A stretch of 7,558 nt of DNA from Myxococcales bacterium (GCA_013002645.1 JABDJF010000464.1:1-7558); one strand, 5' to 3'. Counted from the stretch's first letter, positions 1 through 6,544 are shown. Made by a program: numbers and translations. Notes: generated by a model not told the origin, from the sequence alone.

Positions 1-267
1 CCCTGGGTCATCGATGACGAGGTCGGCAACCTCCAAAACGACCTGATCGCGCCCGAGCCGGCGCTCAGCTACCTTCGCTATGATGCGCGTGTGACCCCCG
101 CCGGTTTGGACGAGATTGGGCTTTCTAATCTTGCCGATCGAGTCGAGCGCCTTCACGACATGACGAACTACGACGCTCGAGACCAGCTGCTCGACATCGG
201 GCGTCGATCCGCCGCACTGCAGATTCTTTCAGAGCATTTCCCGCAGCGCTTTGATTTGAGCTCGTGA
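1..267 (+). CDS. Patatin-like phospholipase, C-terminal end (5' truncated by window)
   Basis: This open frame runs from the first base to a TGA and gives the last 88 residues of a protein whose start lies outside the window. Visible features are PWVIDDEV near the beginning, then YLRYDARVTPAGLDEIGL, a predicted helix with LADRVERLHDMTNYD, and a tail with IGRRSAALQILSEHF. This pattern (RY-x-x-R-x-T/L, then leucine-rich helices, iG-x-x-A-A and a final HF) matches the C-terminal portion of patatin-like phospholipases, which cleave membrane phospholipid acyl chains with a Ser-Asp dyad. Some are effectors of CBASS immunity (CapV type). The catalytic GxSxG and DG[GA] motifs would lie upstream, so activity cannot be judged here. 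The stop overlaps the next gene's GTG by four bases (GTGA), implying translational coupling with the SLOG gene. The family call rests on motif resemblance only. Confidence 0.7.
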   Translation, partial: PWVIDDEVGNLQNDLIAPEPALSYLRYDARVTPAGLDEIGLSNLADRVERLHDMTNYDARDQLLDIGRRSAALQILSEHFPQRFDLSS

Positions 268-2147
268 CCGTGACGAAGAGCACGACACCGGTGAGGCCGG
301 CACCTGCGTTTCGCCTCGGCGTGGTCGGTAATCGAAATCTACAGGGGGCTGACCGCGTGGCACTCACCGAAACGGTGCAGCGGTTTCTTCGAATGCTCGA
401 TGAGGCCATCCGCGAGTCCATCGCGGAGGCTAGGAGCCTGCCGACTTGCACCCCTTATACCGATGATTCCCCGCTGCTTTTCGGGATTGATTCGTTGGCC
501 GAAGGTGCCGATCAGCTGGTCGCCGACGCCGCCATCCAGGGAGGCTTTCGATTTCGGCTTCGAGTGCCGGTCCCGTTCACGTCACGTCAGTACAAGTCGT
601 TCTTCAGCTTCGACAAGCAGGATTCGATCGCGGCGTTTGAGCGCATCACGTGCGCAGCCGAACTCGAGCCCATCGTGGTCGAGCTCTGTGGGGACGTGGA
701 AGGGGATCGATCTGAAGATTACGCGGCCGCGGCCGACGTTCTGCTCGACAACTGCGATCTACTGCTGGCCGTCTATGATCCATCGGCCTCAGGAGGCGAG
801 GGCGGAACTGCCGAGAGTGTTGGGAAGGCCGCCGCGATGGGGCTCGATGTCGTCGGGATCGACCTGCGCCGTCCCAACGAACTGGTCCTCGTGAGCGACC
901 GCCAGAGCGACCCCGCCTCGAGTCAGCTCAAACCTGACATGCTCCGGCGTCTCGTCTCCGGTGTAATGGTGCCACCAGCGTCGGCAGGCCTACGCCGGTT
1001 CTTGGGTGAGCCCTTGCTCGCGGGGTCCACGCTCACTCGGACGCTCTGTCTCTTTGCGAGCCGCGTCTACGGCCTGTTCTGGTCGGTGATCCCATCGATC
1101 GGCTCGCTGGTCTCGGCAGTACGCTCGTCCCCAGACCGCAAGGGGCACCAGAGGCCGCAGCTTCCCAATCGAGCAGATCCGGACGCCACGGCCATCATCA
1201 ACGAAGTGCAGCGCCCCTATCGCGATCGAAGAGCACCCGTCGACGCCCTCGCGCGCTTCTACATGCGCCTCTACCGGGGTTCTTTCGTGATGAACTTCAT
1301 GACCGGGGCGCTTGCCGTCCTTTTTGGTCTTCTCTCGTATTTTCACCACGCATATGGGTCGGTTTGGATCGGCGCCGAGATCGCGGCGCTCGGCATCATC
1401 TTCGGAAATTTCGTCTGCGCGCGAGTGTGGGATTGGCACGGCCGCGCCCTCGATTACCGCTTCGTTGCGGAGTACCTGAGGCACCTCACCGTACTCGCCC
1501 CGCTCGGTCGCTCGGCGCCCTTGGTGCGCCCCGCCGCGCAGTACGGCGGGCACGACCCCATCGAAACCTGGATGGGGTGGTACGTCCGTGCCCTCGATCG
1601 CGATCAGGGGATGGTCGACATCGTGAGCGCTCAGGTCCCCACGGTGATCCGAATCGATGAAGCCTACGTCGAGACGATGCGCGCTCGCCTTTGTCGGAGC
1701 TTGCTACTCGGGCAAATCGAGTACTACCGGAAGGTCGAGGAGCGCTTTGATGGCGCCGTGGCGGCGCTTCGGGCATTGATGGTCCTGCTTTTCGTCGTGA
1801 TCGCAGCGGGGGTGATCGCTCACTTGGTCCACGTCACGATCCCCATGCACCCTGCGGCGTGGCGGGAAGGCGCGGTATTAACCATCGTCGTCGTCGCTCT
1901 CCCTGCGTTTCTCGGTGCGCTCCACGGGATCGCGGTGCAGGGGGAGCTCGAGAAGACCGCAGACCGCGCGGCACAGATGAGCGCATACCTCGAGCAAGTC
2001 CTCGAGGCCATGAGCCAGCCGGTCGCCACTAGCGGCGGCCGCGCGTCTACGCTGGCGGTTCAGGCCGTGGCGGCCGCGCGCTTGATGCTGGGGGAGGTCC
2101 TCGACTGGCGCATCATCCATCAAGCGCACGAGGTGGAGCTCACGTGA
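264..2147 (+). CDS. SLOG-domain protein fused to a four-helix (SLATT-like) membrane region
   Basis: The 627-residue product starts at GTG 264, overlapping the patatin stop; a second GTG at 270 is equally possible, and no strong RBS is visible, as expected for coupled translation. Residues 16-200 form a Rossmann-like SLOG domain. It has a nucleotide-binding strand-loop RLGVVGNRNL (17-26), GIDSLAEGADQLVADAA (74-90), a VPVPF strand (101-105), and CDLLLAVYD (164-172) followed by GGTAESVGKAA (180-190). SLOG domains of the LOG/DprA/YspA superfamily bind or process nucleotides and act as sensors in Thoeris and related systems. A linker leads to helix pairs at about 341-360/366-387 and 500-524/534-556. 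Between them is a conserved-looking stretch, WDWHGRALDYRFVAEYLR (389-406). The helix pairs recall SLATT, a predicted pore-forming effector of SLOG and SMODS systems. I infer a sensor-effector that damages the inner membrane when its ligand binds. The SLOG call is firmer than the SLATT call. Confidence 0.85.
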   Translation: MTVTKSTTPVRPAPAFRLGVVGNRNLQGADRVALTETVQRFLRMLDEAIRESIAEARSLPTCTPYTDDSPLLFGIDSLAEGADQLVADAAIQGGFRFRLRVPVPFTSRQYKSFFSFDKQDSIAAFERITCAAELEPIVVELCGDVEGDRSEDYAAAADVLLDNCDLLLAVYDPSASGGEGGTAESVGKAAAMGLDVVGIDLRRPNELVLVSDRQSDPASSQLKPDMLRRLVSGVMVPPASAGLRRFLGEPLLAGSTLTRTLCLFASRVYGLFWSVIPSIGSLVSAVRSSPDRKGHQRPQLPNRADPDATAIINEVQRPYRDRRAPVDALARFYMRLYRGSFVMNFMTGALAVLFGLLSYFHHAYGSVWIGAEIAALGIIFGNFVCARVWDWHGRALDYRFVAEYLRHLTVLAPLGRSAPLVRPAAQYGGHDPIETWMGWYVRALDRDQGMVDIVSAQVPTVIRIDEAYVETMRARLCRSLLLGQIEYYRKVEERFDGAVAALRALMVLLFVVIAAGVIAHLVHVTIPMHPAAWREGAVLTIVVVALPAFLGALHGIAVQGELEKTADRAAQMSAYLEQVLEAMSQPVATSGGRASTLAVQAVAAARLMLGEVLDWRIIHQAHEVELT

Positions 2148-2203
2148 TCAAAATTCTACCCCACTACGTCGCGATTCGACTGTAAGCTCACGGCGACTGA
2201 CCG

Positions 2204-3337
2204 ATGGCCGAACTGCATCATGTATACCTCATTCCCGGGCTCTTCGGCTTCGCGGAGATCGGAGGAATCCGGTATTTCCACCACGTTCGTGAGCTCCTCG
2301 AGGAGTGGTTCGAGGCCGCTGACGCGCCAGTCGTCATCCGAGACATTCCGATTTCTCCGGCGGCTTCGATTCGCAGACGGGCTGCGCGAGTCTTCGAGTC
2401 GATTCAGAGCAGCGTGGGGGATGAGGGGCCTATCCACTTGATTGGGCATTCGACGGGCGGCCTCGATGCCCGTCTGTTCGTCACGCCCAACGCCGCGCTC
2501 GACGTCGACCCGGTCGAGCTGAAGGCGCTTTCCTCTCGTGTGCGAACGGTGGTGACGGTCGCGACCCCAAACTACGGCGCGCCCATCGCCGCCTTCTTCA
2601 GCTCGGCGATGGGTGCTCAGCTCCTGAAAGTGATTGCAGTCGCGACCATTTACACCATGGAGTACGGGAAGCTTCCACTGAGCGCGATGGTACGCATTGG
2701 GCGGGTCGTGACCCGGCTCGACGACCTCATTGGCCTTCGCCGCTCGGTGCTCGATCAGCTCTACGACAAGCTCCTCGACGAGTTCGACGAGGACCGCCAA
2801 CGGAAGATCCAGGCCTATCTGCAGTCCGTGGGTGATGACAACGATGCGCTTGGGCAGCTCACGCCGGGCGGGATCGACCTATTGAATGCAGCGACCGAAG
2901 ACCGCCCCGGCGTCCGCTATGGGAGCGTCGTGATGCGATCGCGAAAACCGGGATGGACGACGATGCGCTCGATCGGGCTCGACCCGTATCGGCAGGCTTC
3001 GCACTTGCTCTACCGATTCCTGTACGGACTCGGAGGTGACAAGGTCTCCAGGTATCCGACCCCATCCCCAGAGCAGGCGTCCGCGCTGGTCGACGCCTAC
3101 GGGGAAGTTCCGATGGCTGACCAGAATGACGGTATCGTGCCCACTCGCTCGCAGCTTTGGGGCGAGCTCCTCTATGCGGCCGAGGGCGACCATCTCGACG
3201 TCTGCGGCCACTTCTACGACCCAGACCGCGATCCCCCGCACTACGACTGGCTGGCTACTGGGACGGGGTTTGATAGACCTATGTTTGACTCCCTTTGGAG
3301 CTCTGTTACGGATTTCATGCTCCGACCGCCGGATTGA
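2204..3337 (+). CDS. Alpha/beta-hydrolase lipase/esterase
   Basis: The 377-residue protein has the layout of a triacylglycerol-lipase-type alpha/beta hydrolase. An early strand ends in the oxyanion-type motif IPGLFG (10-15). The nucleophile elbow is IGHSTGGLDAR (80-90) with Ser83, and VVTVATPNYGAP (116-127) follows as in bacterial lipases. LTPGGIDLLNAAT (219-231) resembles the segment before the acid in family I lipases. NDGIVPTRSQ (308-317) supplies Asp309, and EGDHLDVCGHF (327-337) supplies His330 (His336 is an alternative). A hydrophobic stretch at about 129-151 probably forms part of a lid, not a true membrane span, and there is no signal peptide, so it should act in the cytosol or at the inner membrane face. 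ATG 2204 is fixed by an in-frame TGA six bases upstream; the RBS is weak. It lies 56 bases after the SLOG gene and 15 before the TIR gene. It is the operon's second lipolytic enzyme after the patatin, which suggests membrane lipids as targets; the substrate is unknown. Confidence 0.9.
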   Translation: MAELHHVYLIPGLFGFAEIGGIRYFHHVRELLEEWFEAADAPVVIRDIPISPAASIRRRAARVFESIQSSVGDEGPIHLIGHSTGGLDARLFVTPNAALDVDPVELKALSSRVRTVVTVATPNYGAPIAAFFSSAMGAQLLKVIAVATIYTMEYGKLPLSAMVRIGRVVTRLDDLIGLRRSVLDQLYDKLLDEFDEDRQRKIQAYLQSVGDDNDALGQLTPGGIDLLNAATEDRPGVRYGSVVMRSRKPGWTTMRSIGLDPYRQASHLLYRFLYGLGGDKVSRYPTPSPEQASALVDAYGEVPMADQNDGIVPTRSQLWGELLYAAEGDHLDVCGHFYDPDRDPPHYDWLATGTGFDRPMFDSLWSSVTDFMLRPPD

Positions 3338-3352
3338 CCTACAACAAGCAGA

Positions 3353-3940
3353 ATGCCCAAAAAGCTCTTCGTTTCCTACAGCCGCAAAGACAAGGCGATG
3401 GCCCAACACGTCGCCGATGCGCTCCAGATCCAGGGCTACGAGGTATTCTGGGATGCGGATATTCCGCCAGGCCAGAAGTTCGACGCATACATCATCGAGC
3501 AGCTGCGGACGAGCGATGCAGTCGTAGTCTTGTGGTCCTCGCACTCGGTCGATTCGGACTACGTCAAGGAAGAGGCAGACTTTGCGAAAAGCAACAAGGT
3601 GCTCGTGCCTCTGAGGATTGACGAGACGGCGCTGCCCTTCGGCTTCACGCGGATTCACACGACCGACCTTCTGCACTGGCACGGCTCGATTCAAGACCCG
3701 GAGTGGAGACGCGTCATCGATGCCATCGAATCGAGCATGACTAGCCCCGCGAGCGCCCAGCGAGACTCCTTCGAGGAAATCGAGGTGGAGCCCGAGGAGC
3801 TCGAGGCATCACGGCGGTCCATTCCGGTGCAGGTCGTGAAACCCCCCCGCACCCACGTGAGCGCTTCGGCCATCCTCGCCATCGCCATCGTGATGATCAT
3901 GCTGCTCGGGATCTTCGTGTTTGCGCTGCGGTTGGTCTAG
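3353..3940 (+). CDS. TIR-domain protein with C-terminal membrane anchor
   Basis: The 195-residue protein opens directly with a TIR domain (1-130). It has box 1 KLFVSYSRKDKAMAQHV (4-20), the BB-loop region GYEVFWDADIPPGQKFD (28-44), and AVVVLWSSHSVDSDYVKEEADFA (56-78). In the last stretch S68-x-Y70-V-x-x-E74 matches the Ser-x-Trp-x-x-x-Glu pattern in which Glu is the catalytic residue of NADase TIRs. An acidic linker with EEIEVEPEELE (141-151) follows, then a single helix at about 170-192 with a very short basic end (RLV). There is no signal peptide, so it is probably tail-anchored in the inner membrane with the TIR facing the cytosol. Bacterial TIRs cleave NAD+ or make cyclic ADP-ribose signals; which applies here is unknown. 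It sits 15 bases after the lipase and 12 before paralog A. Its last 46 bases recur downstream of A, and a seven-C run lies just before the anchor. Confidence 0.92.
   Translation: MPKKLFVSYSRKDKAMAQHVADALQIQGYEVFWDADIPPGQKFDAYIIEQLRTSDAVVVLWSSHSVDSDYVKEEADFAKSNKVLVPLRIDETALPFGFTRIHTTDLLHWHGSIQDPEWRRVIDAIESSMTSPASAQRDSFEEIEVEPEELEASRRSIPVQVVKPPRTHVSASAILAIAIVMIMLLGIFVFALRLV
3895..3940 (+). repeat. Direct repeat copy 1 (3' end of the TIR gene)
   Basis: The last 46 bases of the TIR gene, encoding its membrane-anchor tail IMLLGIFVFALRLV and stop, match 36 of 46 bases at 4342-4387 without gaps. The two copies lie in the same orientation and flank the gene for paralog A, with start-to-start spacing of 447 bases. 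The counts come from a hand alignment. Confidence 0.75.
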
Positions 3941-3952
3941 GAGGAGAGACCG

Positions 3953-4333
3953 GTGTCGAACCTCGAGACCATTGGATTGATCCTGGCGACGCTCGTCGGC
4001 GGTGGAGCGTTGCTAACGTACCTGTCGGAGTTGACCAACAAGCACGCCGAGGTCATCACGACGGGCCTGAAAGATGGCATCCCCGTGTCTCGGGACCTTC
4101 GCGCCGTGCTTCTCTATCGTGTCTATTTTCTATACATGGGCGGGTTGATCGCCTTCTCGATCGCCATCGCCCTCGGCTTGTTGCTCATCGCCGAAAATGT
4201 GAGCGATCCCGGTATCAAAACCCTCGCCTATGTTACCGCGGTCATTCCGGCGTTCTCGGGCGTCAGCTGGTCAATCTTGGGCACCTGGACCGGCATTGAT
4301 TGCGCCAGGGCAATTGGTAAGGCCGAACGCTAG
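3953..4333 (+). CDS. Small three-helix membrane protein, paralog A
   Basis: The 126-residue protein starts at GTG 3953 behind a strong GGAGGAGA site (3940-3947), 12 bases after the TIR stop, so it is the last gene of the operon. Predicted helices lie at about 5-25, 57-80 and 90-112. The loop between helices 1 and 2 holds TTGLKDGIPVSRDLR (36-50), and VSDPGIK (83-89) precedes helix 3, which contains WSILGTW (106-112). I do not recognise a named family. The same length, helix layout and motifs recur in three other genes of this window (4429-4809, 5948-6331, 6628-7011), which defines a local paralog family. Being cotranscribed with a membrane-anchored TIR protein suggests it partners, regulates or protects against that protein; this is inference from position. 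A has drifted furthest in the acidic-Pro motif (S-D-P instead of N/E-D/E-P). Confidence 0.88.
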   Translation: MSNLETIGLILATLVGGGALLTYLSELTNKHAEVITTGLKDGIPVSRDLRAVLLYRVYFLYMGGLIAFSIAIALGLLLIAENVSDPGIKTLAYVTAVIPAFSGVSWSILGTWTGIDCARAIGKAER

Positions 4334-4339
4334 CTAGGC

Positions 4340-4387
4340 GTGATCATGCTGGTGAGCATCTTCGTGTTCGCGCTGCGCCTGGTGTGA
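4340..4387 (+). pseudogene. Remnant of a second TIR-gene 3' end (direct repeat copy 2)
   Basis: In the same frame as paralog A and right after its stop, these bases would encode VIMLVSIFVFALRLV followed by TGA. That is nearly the same as the tail of the TIR protein (VMIMLLGIFVFALRLV). At DNA level, 4342-4387 matches 3895-3940 at 36 of 46 positions. No TIR domain or start codon accompanies it, so it is a fragment. Either a TIR-A unit was once tandemly duplicated and partly lost, or the A cassette was inserted within the 3' end of the TIR gene and duplicated it. The copies have diverged, so the event is not recent. Confidence 0.7.
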
Positions 4388-4418
4388 ATCTCGCGAAAGG
4401 GTTTCGCTTTGCGACACC
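4381..4418. terminator. Stem-loop between convergent genes A and B
   Basis: A hairpin can form between the ends of the convergent genes A and B. The inner arms are GCGAAA (4393-4398) and TTTCGC (4402-4407) around a GGG loop, and the outer arms are GGTGT (4381-4385) and ACACC (4414-4418). There is no long T run on either side, so a Rho-independent terminator is only a possibility. Confidence 0.3.
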
Positions 4419-4428
4419 TCTCGCGTCG

Positions 4429-4809
4429 TCAGGACCGAGCGGTCTTGCGAATAGTGGACATCATGTTGGCGAAAAGGACGCTGCCCAAGAGCGTCCAGAA
4501 CACAGCCCCGAACGCGCACATCACGCAACACATGTACCCGATGAGCGCAACCCTCGGCTCGTTCGCTCCGCGCGCGATCTCGAGGATACCGAGACCAAGT
4601 ATGATCAGCAAAGAGACCTGCAAAGCCACCCAGGACAGCCAATCGGTGATGAGCATGAGCCAGCGGTCTCTTGTGGACACTGGAACCCCCTTGATGATGC
4701 CGCTTACGATGTCATCGCCCCTGCCGGTAATCATCTTGGTGACCCACATACAGCTGGTGTACCCGCCAATGGTCACAGCGAGAATCGACAGCAGCGTTAG
4801 ATTCGGCAT
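4429..4809 (-). CDS. Small three-helix membrane protein, paralog B
   Basis: The 126-residue minus-strand protein starts at 4809 behind GAGG eight bases upstream. A longer frame to 4857 exists, but it adds a polar leader found in no paralog, and the MPNLT start matches MSNLE and MSNLT of copies A and D. Helices are predicted at about 4-25, 55-79 and 88-115. The family signature is clear: GDDIVSGIIKGVPVSTRDRW (31-50), ANEPRV (82-87) and FWTLLGS (104-110). The C-terminus is basic (RKTARS). It is closest to D in the central loop, where both read GVP[VM]S followed by RW at 49-50 (50-51 in D). It is transcribed towards A and diverges from the DUF1330-like gene, with 124 bases between starts. No known family is recognised; by analogy with A it may belong to the same TIR-linked system. 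Confidence 0.85.
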   Translation of the reverse strand: MPNLTLLSILAVTIGGYTSCMWVTKMITGRGDDIVSGIIKGVPVSTRDRWLMLITDWLSWVALQVSLLIILGLGILEIARGANEPRVALIGYMCCVMCAFGAVFWTLLGSVLFANMMSTIRKTARS

Positions 4810-4933
4810 GTTGTTTTCCTCATCGTGGTAGAACTCGGACGGTCGAGTAGTCACCAAGTTCTTTGCTGTGGAAGTAGCTTATTCTTTTCTCGAGGTCGAA
4901 ATTGTAACCGAAACGAGAGCCGCGGAGGCCAAC

Positions 4934-5677
4934 ATGGGTGCAACGTTGGAGCAGCACGCAAAGGGGAGTGGCAGGGCCGCTCGATTTGATCGCACGAGCC
5001 TCGTCGTCGCAGGGGTCATGGTTCTGCTCTTCTCACTGGTCTGCTACTGGTACTACGCGCCAACCGCACCCATGACAGACGAAGAAGTGGACCAAGCTAT
5101 AGCCGACGTCGACCGCTCGTCGCGCAAGTACACTTTTTCTAGAGAGCTCAGCCCAGAAAATATTGATCAGATGATGATCGAGCTCCGCCGGTTCGCCGCG
5201 GCCGACGATGGACGCCCCTTCTACATGGCCAACATCATGAAGCTCAGGGAGGAGGGGCGTCCGCTCTATCCCGACGGATATCCGGATCCCAAGGCGACGG
5301 TCGAGGAGGCTGATGAAGCCTATGGCTTGGCGATACTGCCCATGCTGGCCAGGATGGGGGCGCACCCTACCTACCTCTCCGCCTCGAACGACAACGCTCT
5401 AGGCTACGGGGCAACGCCTGACCAAGACGGTTGGGATCAAATCGCGCTGCTTCGTTATCGTTCGCGACGAGACTTCTTCCGGATGCTGACCGATCCCGTC
5501 TATTCGGACGCAGTCATCCACAAGTTCGCGTCGATGCGAACGATCTTGATTACGCCAACCTATCCGTTCGGCTTGCCGCTCAACCCGATGCCGGATCTCC
5601 CTGTATTGCTTTTCTTCGTGCTGTCGCTCTCGTTCACGACTTGGCAGTGGTTACGCTCGAGGCGGGGAACGGGATAG
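4934..5677 (+). CDS. Membrane-anchored DUF1330-like (dimeric alpha/beta barrel) protein
   Basis: I place the start at ATG 4934 because GGAGG (4924-4928) lies five bases upstream; the longer frame from 4868 lacks an RBS. The 247-residue product has helices at about 22-41 and 219-239 around a soluble domain. That domain carries FYMANIMKLREE (97-108), YPDGYP (112-117), DEAYG (127-131), a glycine-rich turn (157-159), GWDQIALLRYRSRRDFFRML (166-185), then TDPVY (186-190) and HKFASMRTILITPT (196-209). The WD-x-[IV]-x-[IL]-x-RY-x-SR-x-x-F-x-x-M/L-x-x-DP-x-Y-x-x-x-x-x-H pattern is typical of DUF1330 proteins, which adopt a ferredoxin-like dimeric barrel. Their function is mostly unknown. The two flanking helices are unusual for that family and would tether the domain to the membrane, probably on the periplasmic side (inference). 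It sits between paralogs B and C, and its link to the defence operon is unclear. Confidence 0.8.
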   Translation: MGATLEQHAKGSGRAARFDRTSLVVAGVMVLLFSLVCYWYYAPTAPMTDEEVDQAIADVDRSSRKYTFSRELSPENIDQMMIELRRFAAADDGRPFYMANIMKLREEGRPLYPDGYPDPKATVEEADEAYGLAILPMLARMGAHPTYLSASNDNALGYGATPDQDGWDQIALLRYRSRRDFFRMLTDPVYSDAVIHKFASMRTILITPTYPFGLPLNPMPDLPVLLFFVLSLSFTTWQWLRSRRGTG

Positions 5678-5783
5678 CTCTCCGACGCTCGTTGCATGGA
5701 CCACCTGCGACGGTATCGGGCGACATGAGCCTCAGGCCCGCCCCTTCTGCAGACTGCGCGAAGCGTCGTCCTCTAGAACCGCA

Positions 5784-5864
5784 CTTGTAGAGCATCCGCC
5801 ATCGCAAGGTGGTTGATACTGGAATACCGCGTTTGATGCCGGTGACCGCGGTTGCTATTTCGAC
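5784..5864 (-). pseudogene. Decayed fragment of another three-helix paralog
   Basis: Read on the minus strand, these 27 codons include TGIKRGIPVSTTLRWRMLYK. This matches the central loop of the family: SGIIKGVPVSTRDRW in B, TGLLRGVPMSAKHRW in D and TTGLKDGIPVSRDLR in A. There is no start codon; an in-frame TGA lies about 15 codons upstream, and similarity vanishes after the fragment with no hydrophobic helices downstream. It is therefore a relic of a further copy, lying in the 270-base gap between the DUF1330-like gene and paralog C and antisense to the C leader. The match could be missed by any gene caller. Confidence 0.65.
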
Positions 5865-5947
5865 CCGAAGACGAATACGGTCCTCCCACCAGGAAGGGTT
5901 AGGTCCTCACTCGAGCTCCCGAGCCCTACTGCGAAGAGGAGAGTGTC

Positions 5948-6331
5948 ATGTCAGATCAATCCGTGCTTTTGTCGATTATGGTCATGGTCGTCGTAACGTT
6001 TTACAGCGCAATGACGGTAACCCCGATCCTCTTGGACAGATTGGATGGGGCTCTCTCCGGAATCGTCAAAGGAATGCCGGTGCCCTTGCGGACGAGGCGG
6101 CTCTTGCTCGTCACCCAAGCGGTTCCCCTCTTCGCCTTCATTTGCGGCTTCCTCTTGGTCGTCGGCCTCGGCGTCCTGGAACTGGCTAGAGCAGCGGAGG
6201 AGCCACGCGTAAAGGTCGTGGGATCCATGGCTGCCAGTCTTGCCTTCATTGGAGCTGTGGCGTATCTCGGTATGGGAAGCGTCTGGTGGTTTCATGTCTC
6301 GTCAGAAATGCGTAAGGACAATCGAACCTGA
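5948..6331 (+). CDS. Small three-helix membrane protein, paralog C
   Basis: The 127-residue protein starts at ATG 5948 with AGAGGAGA a few bases upstream. Helices are predicted at about 6-28, 54-80 and 89-115. Family motifs are GALSGIVKGMPVPLRTRR (34-51), AEEPRV (83-88) and YLGMGSVWW (106-114). It shares with B the GLG[IV]LE[IL]AR stretch at the end of helix 2, so B and C may be the closest pair in that part. The C-terminus is charged (EMRKDNRT). It has its own leader, is the only gene on this strand between 5678 and the window end, and converges on the short ORF E 21 bases beyond its stop. Function is unknown; membership of the family rests on equal length, motif positions and helix layout. 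Confidence 0.87.
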   Translation: MSDQSVLLSIMVMVVVTFYSAMTVTPILLDRLDGALSGIVKGMPVPLRTRRLLLVTQAVPLFAFICGFLLVVGLGVLELARAAEEPRVKVVGSMAASLAFIGAVAYLGMGSVWWFHVSSEMRKDNRT

Positions 6332-6352
6332 CCGCGCCCATTGCCAGTCCCG

Positions 6353-6463
6353 TTACGGTGTCATCCGTCGTTGGTGCCCTGTCGTCATGAGGGAGACCAA
6401 ATAGACGACAAGCAACGCAGAGACGCACAGCATCGCGAAAATAGTGGTGAGATCACTCGACAT
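6353..6463 (-). CDS. 36-residue single-helix ORF E, probable truncated paralog
   Basis: The ORF starts at ATG 6463 with GGGAGG ending five bases upstream, an ideal ribosome site, and ends at TAA 6353. The product begins MSSDLTTIFAMLCVSALLVV, has one helix at about 6-26 and a basic tail (GHQRRMTP). Its start resembles the N-terminus of D (MSNLTAIAMIAAITIAGYFV), and its upstream region (6493-6544) is a diverged copy of the D leader. It is therefore likely a duplicate of the D-type unit cut short after helix 1. The kept start, RBS and open frame leave room for a real single-span microprotein. It converges with C, 21 bases apart. Confidence 0.5.
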   Translation of the reverse strand: MSSDLTTIFAMLCVSALLVVYLVSLMTTGHQRRMTP

Positions 6464-6492
6464 AGCGACCTCCCGCCCGTCGCGCATTCAGA

Positions 6493-6544
6493 CCGAACAC
6501 GACTTGCGACGGCATCAAACCTGCCCGGTGAGCGCACGGTACTA
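6493..6544 (-). repeat. Leader repeat, copy upstream of ORF E (promoter-distance block)
   Basis: On the minus strand this block starts with TAGTA and contains TCACCGGGCAGG, TTGATGCCG and CGCAAG. It ends 29 bases before the E start codon. It aligns along its whole length with 7045-7098 upstream of D, at roughly three quarters identity by eye with one or two small gaps. Its position fits a shared promoter or operator, but no standard -35/-10 pair with proper spacing is evident. Confidence 0.65.

Noticed and set aside
990..1553. Minus-strand frame of 187 codons opposite the SLOG gene
   Set aside because: It is a shadow of a well-supported gene, with Arg/Gly/Pro-rich composition and no domain.
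2156..3694. Long minus-strand frames opposite the lipase and TIR genes
   Set aside because: They overlap genes with clear catalytic motifs and show no domain of their own.
4384..4831. Plus-strand frames across gene B
   Set aside because: Both are antisense to the paralog B helices and motifs and lack ribosome sites.
4868..4933. Longer start for the DUF1330-like protein
   Set aside because: No ribosome site precedes 4868, while ATG 4934 has GGAGG at ideal spacing.
5708..5730. Possible third copy of the D/E leader repeat (CTGCGACGGTATC)
   Set aside because: Only about 13 bases resemble it and the order of the other conserved blocks is missing.
5830..5840. 11-mer GTTTGATGCCG shared by the C leader and the E leader
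   Set aside because: In the C leader it is the complement of the decayed paralog's coding sequence, so the match is probably chance.
5809..6189. Plus-strand frame of 126 codons overlapping C
   Set aside because: It reads the C gene in another frame, and its start is the complement of the decayed paralog fragment.
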